Positions 17,408 through 25,198 of a stretch of DNA of 64,000 nucleotides are shown here, in pieces. Each line of letters opens with the position of its first letter. The first letter of the stretch is position 1. Source of the stretch: G965207345 sp965207345 (GTDB lineage Bacteria; Pseudomonadota; Gammaproteobacteria; PS1; Pseudothioglobaceae); contig OZ242280.1 in the NCBI GenBank assembly GCA_965207345.1, positions 558,001 to 622,000 of the forward strand, given 5' to 3'. The notes beneath the pieces were generated by a model. It made no database searches. It saw only the letters and a list, made by a program, of their open reading frames with translations, and had not been told where the DNA came from. The position numbers were made by a program, and so were the translations under genes.

Positions 17408-17690
17408 TTGAATACGCCAAGCGACTGTGGATTTTTTAGCAAAGCAAGTAGAGCTAAAGGCGTGGTAATACTAGGCCTTGTTGCGCTTAGCGACACGGGA
17501 AAAACAAGTTTAATTATTAAAATAATTGAGCAACTAAAACGCAAAAAAATACGTCTTGCACTCATTAAACATGCTCATTATATTTGCCCTATGTTCTAGC
17601 CTGATACGATTGGTTATTAGAATGTTTCAAAAAAAACATACAGTTTATTATTTTCTGCACCAAGAGATATCCTAAGGTATTCCCCTACTC
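17408..17690 (+). pseudogene. mobB: Decayed mobB (molybdopterin-guanine dinucleotide accessory GTPase)
   Basis: The frame reads VVILGLVALSDTGKTSLIIK and then KRKKIRLALIKHAHYICPMF before a TAG at 17597-17599. This matches the start of MobB: a P-loop, a strand, then the KHAHH segment. Past the stop the same frame continues PDTIGY, a second stop, then NVSKKTYSLLFSAPRDIL, which corresponds to the MobB stretch after KHAHH with its S-P-R motif. The P-loop is also degraded (ALSDTGKTS, with the first Gly replaced). The rest of the gene is missing. The position after moaE is sensible for a molybdenum-cofactor gene, and no other function is likely. Confidence 0.75.
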
Positions 17691-17712
17691 TTCCCGCGGT
17701 CTCCAACATTAA

Positions 17713-17740
17713 AGAGAGCGCTAATAGCGCTCTCTTCTTT
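17713..17740. terminator. Bidirectional rho-independent terminator
   Basis: A perfect 10-bp stem AGAGAGCGCT / AGCGCTCTCT with the 3-base loop AAT is followed by TCTTT on the plus strand and by TTTAAT on the minus strand. It lies between the decayed mobB on the plus strand and the 3' end of the leader-like gene pair on the minus strand, 19 bp past the latter's stop, and could serve both. Confidence 0.85.
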
Positions 17741-17758
17741 ATGCATGCTAGATTCTAG

Positions 17759-18106
17759 TTAAATATTAATCTTAATATGCGTAACACTACCTGCTGAACT
17801 TGCACTGCCAAGAGATGAAGTTACCGTGCTCACACTGCCTGCGGTAGAAACACTGAGTGTTTTTGTTTCTACGGGGTCACTTCCCGCATTAATACTCTTT
17901 AGGTATTTGCTTGTAATTCTACCATCATTATTAGGAATAGTAACATAAACTAAGTTCTTCTCACTAGTAAGAATCTCAACTCTCATACCTAGACGCTTGC
18001 CCTCTTCGCTCAACACCTGATTAGGGTTTTCTCTTAAACTCTTGCGATAATCTTTATCTCGTAACTTGCGATAAATATCCACACTACTGCCATGTAAATC
18101 TTTCAT
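17759..18106 (-). CDS. Putative RiPP precursor with nitrile-hydratase-like leader (member B)
   Basis: This 115-residue protein has two parts. Residues 1-75 look like the leader family related to nitrile hydratase alpha subunit: KLRDKDYRKSLRENPNQVL with DKDYR at 17-21, a strand pair ending VYVTIP at 53-58, and a short helix ending SINAG at 71-75. This is where such leaders are usually cut. The remaining 40 residues contain 11 Ser and 6 Thr with Gly and Ala (for example STAGSVSTVTSSLGSASSAG), no Cys and almost no charge, as expected of a core peptide. The start has a strong AGGAG site about 8 bp upstream. It is 36 bp downstream of member A and ends just before a strong terminator, so the pair is an operon. 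No processing enzyme is adjacent. The family call is by remembered consensus; an ordinary low-complexity secreted protein is the alternative. Confidence 0.6.
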   Translation of the reverse strand: MKDLHGSSVDIYRKLRDKDYRKSLRENPNQVLSEEGKRLGMRVEILTSEKNLVYVTIPNNDGRITSKYLKSINAGSDPVETKTLSVSTAGSVSTVTSSLGSASSAGSVTHIKINI

Positions 18107-18142
18107 TATTATTCTCCTCTACTTAATTATATAAAATATTCT

Positions 18143-18514
18143 TTAAATCTCTTTAACATCATGTCCGCTTGCATCATAAGTACCATACTTCTCAGTTTTA
18201 ATAATATTTGCTGAGCTTGCTGTGCCTACTGTGCCCGCTGTGGTGCACACAGAACCAATGGAACCAATGGAACCTAGCGACATAGCTCCTGCAGCAGAAA
18301 TATTAGCTAACTCCGCCGCAGGAATTGATGTCTTCCGAGTTGGTATCACGACGAATATACGGTTTTTGCTATTTATTACAACAGAAAAATCCACATTATA
18401 ATCATAGCCCAAATCTTTAGCGCCCTTCTTAGGCGTTTCTAAAAGTTCTTTACGAAAGTCTTTATCAAAAAACCTATCGCGCAATTCTTTTGTATATCTG
18501 TTCATTTCAGTCAT
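18143..18514 (-). CDS. Putative RiPP precursor with nitrile-hydratase-like leader (member A)
   Basis: This 123-residue protein is built like its downstream neighbour. The leader-like part shows DKDFRKELLETPKK (DKDFR at residues 17-21, exactly the register of member B), then IFVVIP at 53-58 and AELANISAAG at 67-76. That last stretch resembles the ELxxVAGG cleavage helix of nitrile-hydratase-like leader peptides. The following segment is AMSLGSIGSIGSVCTTAG and on to ASSANI, rich in Gly, Ser, Thr and Ala with a single Cys at residue 90. It ends with a more polar tail. A GGAG ribosome-binding site precedes the start by about 8 bp. The GSIGSIGS stretch is encoded by a 9-bp tandem repeat. Function and modification are unknown; a RiPP precursor is the best reading. 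Confidence 0.6.
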   Translation of the reverse strand: MTEMNRYTKELRDRFFDKDFRKELLETPKKGAKDLGYDYNVDFSVVINSKNRIFVVIPTRKTSIPAAELANISAAGAMSLGSIGSIGSVCTTAGTVGTASSANIIKTEKYGTYDASGHDVKEI

Positions 18515-18862
18515 TTTTTTACTCCTTCTATTTTAATAAAATTTCAACTCGCTACGCCCCTAAAACAAAAATAATACCATCAAAGCGTGCGTAGTCTGGT
18601 TGCATAGTATCACACAAAAATAATTTATTCAAATAATGACTGGGGTAATTATCTTATATTTTATAAACTGATAAGGTGAACACCCCTTAAATAAAAAGCA
18701 AAAATAAATGCCTAACGTTTCATTTTGGTAAAGACATTGATTAATGTATAATCGCGCTTTTAGCATAATTTACAAAACACTTCTAGGGTATTCAATTATG
18801 TTTGGCAGTTATTATAGATTATAAAATACTGCATTAATCTCTGTTCTAAAAGAATAAATACT
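18515..18862 (+). promoter_or_regulatory. Divergent intergenic region with candidate hppA promoter
   Basis: This 348-bp region separates the minus-strand leader-like pair from hppA and contains no gene. A well-formed -10 box TATAAT lies at 18747-18752 with a TG two bases before it, and TTGGTA at 18725-18730 gives a 16-bp spacer, a plausible hppA promoter. The promoter of the leader-like pair must lie in the left half, but I see no clear boxes for it. Confidence 0.4.
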
Positions 18863-20845
18863 ATGTTCACTATTACTTTCCTACCTCCACTACTTGGCAT
18901 GATTGGTTTAATTTTTGCTTTTGTAATTTTTGCTCTGGTTAAACGCTATCCTGAAGGCGATGATATTAGTAAAAAAATTGCCGACCAAATTCATCTCGGT
19001 GCGATGGTATTTATGAAACGTGAATATAAAATATTGGCACTATTTCTATTGATATTGGTAATATTAGCATGGAAATATCTGGGAGTAAAAATAGCAATTG
19101 CAGTGATTATTGGCGCTTTATCATCATCTATTGCTGGCTGGATTGGGATGTATGCCGCGACTAAGGCTAATGTTCGTACTGCTACAGCTGCAAATAATGA
19201 AGGTGTTGCGGGCGCATTATCAGTTGCTTTTTATGGAGGCTCTGTTATGGGCTTATGTGTTGCATCGCTTGGTTTAATCGGACTAGGCGGATTATTCTGG
19301 TATTTAGGTGATGGTCATGCGCTTGAAGGTTTTGGCATGGGAGCTTCTTGTGTTGCACTGTTTTCTCGTGTTGGTGGTGGTATATATACTAAAAGTGCTG
19401 ATATTGGCGCTGATTTAGCGGGCAAAATTGAGGCAGGTATTCCCGAAGATGACCCGCGCAACCCAGGAGTAATCGCCGATAATGTAGGTGATAATGTCGG
19501 TGATGTGGCAGGGATGGGTTCAGATATTTTTGAATCATATTGCGGTGCTATGATTGCCTCTATTGCTATTGCCACTACAATGGTTGGCTTAGCAGTAGCA
19601 GAGCGTGAGGCGATGATGCTTCTTCCATTAGCGCTAGCTTCTGTTGGTTTGATTTGTTCTCTAATTATGATTTTGGTGGTGCGTATGCGTTCAAGCGCTG
19701 CACCAGCTGTTGCACTGCGCACAGGCACACTAGGTGCACCAGTTTTATTTATGATCGTTGCTTATTGGCTTATTGTAAAACTCAATTTATCAGTAGATAT
19801 TTGGTGGGCTGTACTCTCTGGGGCTATTGGCGGGATTGCTATTGGTTTAATTACTGAGTATTACACTGGCGGCCCTCCGGTTGAAAAAATTGCCAAATCA
19901 GGAGAAACAGGCCCAGCTACGGTAATGATTACAGGACTTGCAGTTGGTATGCAATCAGTAGTACTGCCTACTTTATTTATTGCAACTATTATTTATATTT
20001 CTACATCACTTGCTGGTCTTTATGGTGTAGGTATTGCTGCGGTAGGAATGCTTTCAACAGTTGGCATTACCATGGCAATAGATGCCTATGGGCCGGTGGC
20101 AGATAATGCCGGTGGTATTGCTGAAATGAGTGGCATGGGCAAAAAAGTGCGTGCAATCACTGACTCACTTGATGAATTAGGAAATACCACAGCGGCTATT
20201 GGTAAAGGGTTTGCTATTGGTGCTGCAGCCCTTGCAGCCCTTGCTATTATTGCTGCTTTTGTTGCAACAGTTACCCTAAAATATCCTAATTTTAACTTAG
20301 AGCTTTCCAAACCAATTGTGCTTGTCGGGCTTTTTATCGGTGGCGTTATTCCATTTTTAATTGCATCTATTACAATGACCTCAGTGGGCAATGCTGCTTT
20401 TGATATGATCAATGAAATTCGCAGACAATTTCGCGAAATTCCAGGCCTTTTAGAAGGCAAGGCCGATCCTGACACAGAAAAGTGTGTGGATATTGCAACT
20501 ACTGCCGCCCTAAAACGCATGATATTACCTGGTGTTATTGCTGTTATTTCACCACCTGCTGTTGGCTTTTTGCTTGGTGCTGAAGCACTAGGCGGTATGC
20601 TTGGTGGCTCTTTGCTTGGCTGTGTACTCATGGCACTGATGATGGCAAATTCTGGCGGTGCTTGGGATAATGCTAAAAAATTTGTAGAACAAGGCAACTT
20701 TGGAGGCAAAGGTACCAGTACACATACTGCTGTTGTAGTCGGTGATACCGTGGGCGATCCATTTAAAGATACTTCAGGACCTTCTATGAATATTTTAATT
20801 AATGTTATGGCAATTGTTAGCTTAGTAATTGCACCTCTATTATAG
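18863..20845 (+). CDS. hppA: Membrane-bound ion-pumping inorganic pyrophosphatase HppA
   Basis: HppA couples hydrolysis of pyrophosphate to pumping of H+ (or Na+) across the inner membrane. The 660-residue protein has about 16 hydrophobic segments and the signature catalytic loops: KSADIGADLAGKIEAGIPED, followed by DPRNPGVIADNVGDNVGD and VAGMGSDIFES. Further on come GPVADNAGGIAEMSG and the C-terminal NSGGAWDNAKK and GDTVGDPFKDTSGPS. At the subclass site it reads GNTTAAIGK with Ala 444 and Gly 447, the pattern of K+-dependent enzymes. K+-independent ones carry Lys at the first position. In autotrophic sulfur-oxidiser symbionts such enzymes have been linked to a pyrophosphate-dependent, energy-saving Calvin cycle. 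Ion specificity cannot be decided by eye. Confidence 0.96.
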   Translation: MFTITFLPPLLGMIGLIFAFVIFALVKRYPEGDDISKKIADQIHLGAMVFMKREYKILALFLLILVILAWKYLGVKIAIAVIIGALSSSIAGWIGMYAATKANVRTATAANNEGVAGALSVAFYGGSVMGLCVASLGLIGLGGLFWYLGDGHALEGFGMGASCVALFSRVGGGIYTKSADIGADLAGKIEAGIPEDDPRNPGVIADNVGDNVGDVAGMGSDIFESYCGAMIASIAIATTMVGLAVAEREAMMLLPLALASVGLICSLIMILVVRMRSSAAPAVALRTGTLGAPVLFMIVAYWLIVKLNLSVDIWWAVLSGAIGGIAIGLITEYYTGGPPVEKIAKSGETGPATVMITGLAVGMQSVVLPTLFIATIIYISTSLAGLYGVGIAAVGMLSTVGITMAIDAYGPVADNAGGIAEMSGMGKKVRAITDSLDELGNTTAAIGKGFAIGAAALAALAIIAAFVATVTLKYPNFNLELSKPIVLVGLFIGGVIPFLIASITMTSVGNAAFDMINEIRRQFREIPGLLEGKADPDTEKCVDIATTAALKRMILPGVIAVISPPAVGFLLGAEALGGMLGGSLLGCVLMALMMANSGGAWDNAKKFVEQGNFGGKGTSTHTAVVVGDTVGDPFKDTSGPSMNILINVMAIVSLVIAPLL

Positions 20846-20923
20846 GTTTAAGAGGCTCTCTTATGTAAAAAGCTAAAAACAGTGTGTTATAATCTTTAAC
20901 TTTTATAAAGTCAAGGGGAATAA

Positions 20924-21505
20924 ATGAGCAAAATACTAAAAGAGGTGCTGTCAGCAAACGCAAGATATGCTACTAATTTTAGTGCTAAAATAGACTTAGC
21001 AACGCCCCCCGCTAGACAATTTGCTATTCTAACTTGTATGGATGCGAGACTAGATCCTGCTAAATACGCGGGTTTATCAGAAGGAGACGCACATGTCATT
21101 AGAAATGCAGGAGGTCGGGCTAGTGATGACGCTATTCGTTCGCTTGTGATTTCTCATAAACTGCTTGGCACGAAAGAATGGTTTGTTATTCACCATACTG
21201 ATTGTGGAATGGAAACTTTTACCAGTGAGATTATGGGAGACTTACTTGCAAGTAGCTTAAAAACTGCAGATGTTGATTCTTCAGGCTGGCATGACAGTGG
21301 TGAAGGTCGTGGTGCAGTTGATGGTAAATTTATCAACTGGCTCACTATTGAGGATCCTGCCCAAAGCGTCATTGACGATATAGTAAGAATTCGTAGTAGT
21401 CCGATGGTGTCTGCTGAAATACCTATTTATGGTTATATTTACGATTGTAAAACAGGCAAACTGAAAGAAGTACCTGGGGCAGCTGAAGCAGGAAAATCGG
21501 CTTAA
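20924..21505 (+). CDS. Beta-carbonic anhydrase family protein
   Basis: The 193-residue protein belongs to the beta-carbonic anhydrase family, which interconverts CO2 and bicarbonate with a Zn ion. The Zn ligands are in place: CMDAR (Cys 38, with the Asp 40-Arg 42 dyad) and HTDCG (His 91 and Cys 94). The intervening RNAGGRASDDAIRSL is typical. It is shorter than the plant and E. coli Can types and resembles the compact bacterial and archaeal subgroup. There is no signal peptide, so it is cytoplasmic. A good AGGGGAA site precedes the ATG, and a TATAAT lies at 20888-20893. Being next to hppA in an autotroph, it may feed inorganic carbon to RuBisCO. Confidence 0.9.
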   Translation: MSKILKEVLSANARYATNFSAKIDLATPPARQFAILTCMDARLDPAKYAGLSEGDAHVIRNAGGRASDDAIRSLVISHKLLGTKEWFVIHHTDCGMETFTSEIMGDLLASSLKTADVDSSGWHDSGEGRGAVDGKFINWLTIEDPAQSVIDDIVRIRSSPMVSAEIPIYGYIYDCKTGKLKEVPGAAEAGKSA

Positions 21506-21642
21506 AAATAAATAGAAATATACAAAAAGTGTTAGCGCTAAATGTTTCTTATTATTTCGGAAGAAGAATTAGTAAGTTCATCTTTTTAGAGCATTTTGCA
21601 GGCTGAAATATCTATAAAATTAGATACTCAAATATTTTTAAA

Positions 21643-22134
21643 ATGGCAATTAGGATAGTTTTTCTGTTAGCATTATCAACGTTACTAAGTGCTTATATTC
21701 ATGCTGGAACGACAAAAGACGCAGAAAAAATAATTGATATCAGTGCAAATAGAATTAGTATGGATGATAAAAACAGCCTTGGCCGTTATTACGGTGACGT
21801 TGTTATTTATTATGATGGCGGGCTATTAAAGGCAGATGAAGTTCTAATTTATGAAGAAAATAATCATATAGGTAGAATGATTGCTTATGGCCAAAAGGAT
21901 ACACCTGCGGCTTATCAAATAGGAGCGGAAGGTGACGAGAATTTTATTTATCTTGAAGCACAAAAAATAATTTATAGAACAGCAGATAATTTTCTACAAT
22001 TAGAAGGCAACGTGCGCGTTAAGAGAAATAATGGCAGCGTTAAAAGCCATACTTTACAATATCATATTGACCAGAAAAAAATTACTACCACAGGGCGAAA
22101 AAATCAAAAAGTAGAATCTTCTATCGCATTATAA
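21643..22134 (+). CDS. lptA: LptA-like periplasmic LPS transport protein
   Basis: LptA forms the periplasmic bridge that carries LPS from the LptBFGC complex to LptDE. The 163-residue protein has a cleavable signal peptide (residues 1-21, cut near AYIHA-GT). An OstA-type beta-jellyroll follows, with the characteristic repeats ISANRISMDDKNSLGRYYGD, ALVI-like strands, LLKADEVLIY and QLEGNVRVKRNNGSVKS. Length and motif order match LptA and not the much longer LptD. It is not next to lptB or lptC here. LptG is encoded at 26804. Confidence 0.88.
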   Translation: MAIRIVFLLALSTLLSAYIHAGTTKDAEKIIDISANRISMDDKNSLGRYYGDVVIYYDGGLLKADEVLIYEENNHIGRMIAYGQKDTPAAYQIGAEGDENFIYLEAQKIIYRTADNFLQLEGNVRVKRNNGSVKSHTLQYHIDQKKITTTGRKNQKVESSIAL

Positions 22135-22200
22135 ATTTTCCTATTGAGTTTTTATTTTAGTTTTTAAAGTTTCAAATTTTCATTTTTACTAATTATTCAA

Positions 22201-23244
22201 ATGACAGGTGTAAATAAAAAAGCAGTAGCACTTATCTCAGGCGGCCTTGATTCTATGCTCAGTGCAAAACTTTTGCTAGAGCAAAACATTCACGTAGAAG
22301 GCGTAAATTTTTTCACAGGCTTTTGCGTGGAAGGGCATACGCATGCTATTCGCAAACATCATCAAAAAAAACAAAAACGTAATAATGCGTTATGGGTTGC
22401 GGAACAGCTAGGTATTAAATTGCATATTATTGATGTAATGAAGGAATATCAGGAGGTTTTGCTTTACCCAAAACATGGTTACGGCAAACATTTAAATCCA
22501 TGCTTAGATTGTAAAAGTTTCATGGTAAAAAAAGCAAAAGAATGGATGGATGTACACAATTTTGATTTCATTATTACAGGCGAAGTTATCGGCCAGCGCC
22601 CAATGAGCCAGCGCAAAGAAACTATGCCTATTATTCAATCAGAATCTAATGCACACGATTTATTATTACGTCCGCTCAGCGCAAAATTACTCGCGCCAAG
22701 CAAACCAGAATTACTAGGCTGGGTAGATAGAAATAAATTACTTTCGCTAAGTGGCCGCACAAGAAAAGGACAAATCGCGTTGGCTAAACACTATGGTTTT
22801 AGTGATTATGCTACACCTGCTGGAGGCTGTTGTTTTTTAACTGATAAAAAATATAGCGAAAAATTGGTTGATATGTGGCAAGCACGCGGCACGAGAAAAT
22901 ATAATTTAGACGATTTAATTTTACTCAAAGTTGGCAGACATATTCGCCCAAGTGCACGTTTTAAAATGATTATTGCACGAGAAGAAGGCGAGGTAAATTT
23001 TCTCTCGGGCTATAAAAAACAATTTACCCATATTTATCCTACAAGTGAAGAAGGGGCTCTGGCACTAATTGATGGCACACCGAACCAGACGGATTTAAAA
23101 CTGTGTGCACAAATTTTGGCGCGTTATTCAAAAGGCAGAGATAAAAAATCTGTGCGCGTTGAAATTGGTTTTTCTTCAGGCATTAAACAACAAATGGCGA
23201 TTACACCACTTAGTGACGATAAAATCAAAAATTGGCTGATTTAA
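22201..23244 (+). CDS. PP-loop ATPase, tRNA thiolation-like (MnmA/ThiI superfamily)
   Basis: The 347-residue protein starts with an adenine-nucleotide alpha-hydrolase PP-loop, ALISGGLDSMLSAKLL, and has a NPCLDCKSFMVKKA stretch with a CxxC and a GEVIGQRPMSQ segment. A later GGCCFLTDKKY gives a second cysteine pair. This layout is that of the proteins often annotated as tRNA (5-methylaminomethyl-2-thiouridylate)-methyltransferase-like. They resemble MnmA and ThiI but form a separate group common in sulfur-metabolising bacteria. The likely chemistry is ATP-dependent adenylation followed by sulfur transfer, but neither substrate nor partner is known. The DsrE-like gene downstream has its own promoter and is a separate unit. 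Confidence 0.75.
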   Translation: MTGVNKKAVALISGGLDSMLSAKLLLEQNIHVEGVNFFTGFCVEGHTHAIRKHHQKKQKRNNALWVAEQLGIKLHIIDVMKEYQEVLLYPKHGYGKHLNPCLDCKSFMVKKAKEWMDVHNFDFIITGEVIGQRPMSQRKETMPIIQSESNAHDLLLRPLSAKLLAPSKPELLGWVDRNKLLSLSGRTRKGQIALAKHYGFSDYATPAGGCCFLTDKKYSEKLVDMWQARGTRKYNLDDLILLKVGRHIRPSARFKMIIAREEGEVNFLSGYKKQFTHIYPTSEEGALALIDGTPNQTDLKLCAQILARYSKGRDKKSVRVEIGFSSGIKQQMAITPLSDDKIKNWLI

Positions 23245-23290
23245 TATTCATGGGAAAAATTATTTTTTATCATATCAAAAAATAAAACTC

Positions 23291-23318
23291 TTTGAATTAT
23301 CACGCTTTCTGTTATAAT
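23291..23318 (+). promoter_or_regulatory. Candidate promoter of the DsrE-like/porin unit
   Basis: A consensus TATAAT at 23313-23318 is preceded by TTTGAA at 23291-23296 with a 16-bp spacer. It lies about 77 bp upstream of the DsrE-like start. The leader between them contains the short inverted repeat AAGTTTAACATTTTTTG, which may have no meaning. Confidence 0.45.
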
Positions 23319-23394
23319 GCGACGTTTAGCAACAAACTGGATGTTGAAAAAAGTTTAACATTTTTTGATGTGAAATTTGATAAGGAGATGCCTT

Positions 23395-23838
23395 ATGTAC
23401 CTAAATAAAATAGTAGTATCATTATTGCTTACATTATCTTTGTTCTCTCAAGGGGTGTTTGCACAAGAGGAGACTAATTCTTTTGCAGATAAAACAGTAG
23501 TATTGCAAATTAGTGATTATAATCCGCAAAAACAAACCCTTGTGCTTAATGTGGCAAATAATCTGATTAAACATTATGGTCAAGATAATATTAAAGTAGA
23601 AATAGTAGCGTTTGGACCTGGTTTGCGCTTATTACAAGAAGGCAATGTAAATACCAATAGGATTCAGTCTTTAGTTGATATGAATGTGCGTTTTAGTGCT
23701 TGCGCTAATACTGTGGCCGGTATGACCAGAAAATTAGGACATGCGCCTGCGCTTAATAGTAATGCTATAAGAGTTTCTGCAGGTGTTGTTAGAATTATTG
23801 ATTTAGTGGCCAGTGGCTATCAATTAATTAAACCATAA
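23395..23838 (+). CDS. Secreted DsrE-family protein
   Basis: This protein has an N-terminal signal peptide (hydrophobic run about residues 5-18, then FSQGVFAQ with a likely cut after VFA) and a DsrE/DsrF-like Rossmann domain. Visible features are TVVLQISDYNPQKQTLVLNV, IKVEIVAFGPGLRLL, VDMNVRFSACANTV with a single Cys, and VRIIDLVASGYQLIKP. Cytoplasmic DsrE proteins carry sulfur; periplasmic relatives are found in sulfur oxidisers but their role is not settled. The open frame begins with TTG at 23377, but the ATG at 23395 sits 7 bp after a perfect AAGGAG and begins a proper signal peptide, so I use that. The porin gene follows after 21 bp and is probably in the same transcript. Confidence 0.85.
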   Translation: MYLNKIVVSLLLTLSLFSQGVFAQEETNSFADKTVVLQISDYNPQKQTLVLNVANNLIKHYGQDNIKVEIVAFGPGLRLLQEGNVNTNRIQSLVDMNVRFSACANTVAGMTRKLGHAPALNSNAIRVSAGVVRIIDLVASGYQLIKP

Positions 23839-23859
23839 GCTAATAGGAGGAAGAGAATA

Positions 23860-25182
23860 ATGAAACACAGCAAAACAATACTGTTACTATCACTAATAAT
23901 TGCCACACCCACCTATGGGGCAAATTGGTTAATGCTACAAGGAACAGAACCTGATGGTGCAGCAGATAGGGCAAAAGTCTGGGGGTTTGTGCAACCTGAA
24001 TATGCACAAACGGATGACACCTTGGTTAAAGCAGGGCCTTGGGAAGGTGAAAAAGCAATATTTAATCAAAATTTGCCTGATTTAAAAAGTAGTGATAGCT
24101 TCAACGTTAGACGTGCAAGAATTGGTGTTCGTGGTGCTGGTTTTCCTTTGGATGCGAAGACTAATTATTTTATACTGGCAGAATTTGGCAATAATGGCAT
24201 CACAAAAAATGGCGCCGGTAGTGCTAAAATTACTGATATGAGCGTTACGCTTAACCATCTTGAAGGCATGAGAGTTCGTGCTGGGCAGTTCAAATTCCCT
24301 GGTTCAGAAGAGGCATTGCAAGCTATTCATGTCTCCGATTACAATAACTTTACTAATTTTACCAATCAAATGATACTAGAGCGATTTTTTGATGGCACAG
24401 GTTCTACTCGAGTGGCAAGTGGCACCGTTGTTAATACTAACAGTCCTAACGGACCGGTAGGTGCATTCCGTGATATTGGTGTGCAAATATTTGATACTTT
24501 TAAACAATCCAATGATTGGGAATACAGTTATGCCATAATGATCGGTAACGGTAACGGTATTGCCAGAGGTGATAATGATGATAATAAAGATACCTATTTT
24601 TATGGCTCAGCCGAAAAAGTTTATAATGGTAAAGGTCCCAGAAGAGAGCACTTGAAACTATTTGCTTGGAGTCAAGATGGCAAACGCACACTGACTAAAG
24701 AAGGTGCAGGGGAATATGACCGCTCAAGATCTGGTATTGGTGTAACTTATCGTCAAGGAAAATATCGTGCTAGTGCTGAACATATGAGGGCAGATGGTAT
24801 GATATTTAATGGCAGTGATGGTGCTGCTGTGCCTGGCGCTGTTGCGGCAAAAACTGGTCGTGCTGGAGAAACTTCCACTTGGAATATGGTTACTAAGGGT
24901 AAGGCAGGTGGTTATTATCTACACTTTGGTTATGCACTAACGCCACAATTAGAGTTGGACGTACGTTATGACACATTAGATAGGCTTAAAGATAATGTTG
25001 CAAATGAGCGTAAATTTACCACAAGCACATTGGGTATGCAATATTTCTTTAACAAGAAAAGTCGTTTCACTTTAAATTATGAGTTGCGTGATTTAAAAGC
25101 ACCAGGCGCCAATCCCACTGCCAAAGAGATTGTTAAAAGTATTGACGATAGAATATCAGCACAACTGTTATTTATATTCTAG
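23860..25182 (+). CDS. Outer-membrane porin (phosphate-selective porin O/P type)
   Basis: The 440-residue protein has a signal peptide (MKHSKTILLLSLIIATPTYG, cut near Gly-Ala) and alternating amphipathic strands, and ends with ISAQLLFIF, a C-terminal aromatic as expected for outer-membrane barrels. The stretch SFNVRRARIGVRGAGFPLDA followed by MRVRAGQFKFPGSEEAL is typical of the porin O/P family. The strand LELDVRYDTLDRLKDN, near the end, is also typical. These trimeric barrels pass anions such as phosphate; in a sulfur oxidiser the substrate might equally be another anion. It has a strong AGGAGG-like site and is 21 bp downstream of the secreted DsrE-like gene. The pairing suggests that both act on the same periplasmic solute, but that is inference. 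Confidence 0.85.
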   Translation: MKHSKTILLLSLIIATPTYGANWLMLQGTEPDGAADRAKVWGFVQPEYAQTDDTLVKAGPWEGEKAIFNQNLPDLKSSDSFNVRRARIGVRGAGFPLDAKTNYFILAEFGNNGITKNGAGSAKITDMSVTLNHLEGMRVRAGQFKFPGSEEALQAIHVSDYNNFTNFTNQMILERFFDGTGSTRVASGTVVNTNSPNGPVGAFRDIGVQIFDTFKQSNDWEYSYAIMIGNGNGIARGDNDDNKDTYFYGSAEKVYNGKGPRREHLKLFAWSQDGKRTLTKEGAGEYDRSRSGIGVTYRQGKYRASAEHMRADGMIFNGSDGAAVPGAVAAKTGRAGETSTWNMVTKGKAGGYYLHFGYALTPQLELDVRYDTLDRLKDNVANERKFTTSTLGMQYFFNKKSRFTLNYELRDLKAPGANPTAKEIVKSIDDRISAQLLFIF

Positions 25183-25198
25183 TAATTCCTGCTTAAAA

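Noticed and set aside
19315..20709. Long minus-strand frames opposite hppA
   Set aside because: They are mirror frames of a repetitive Gly/Ala-rich membrane protein; no start signal or domain.
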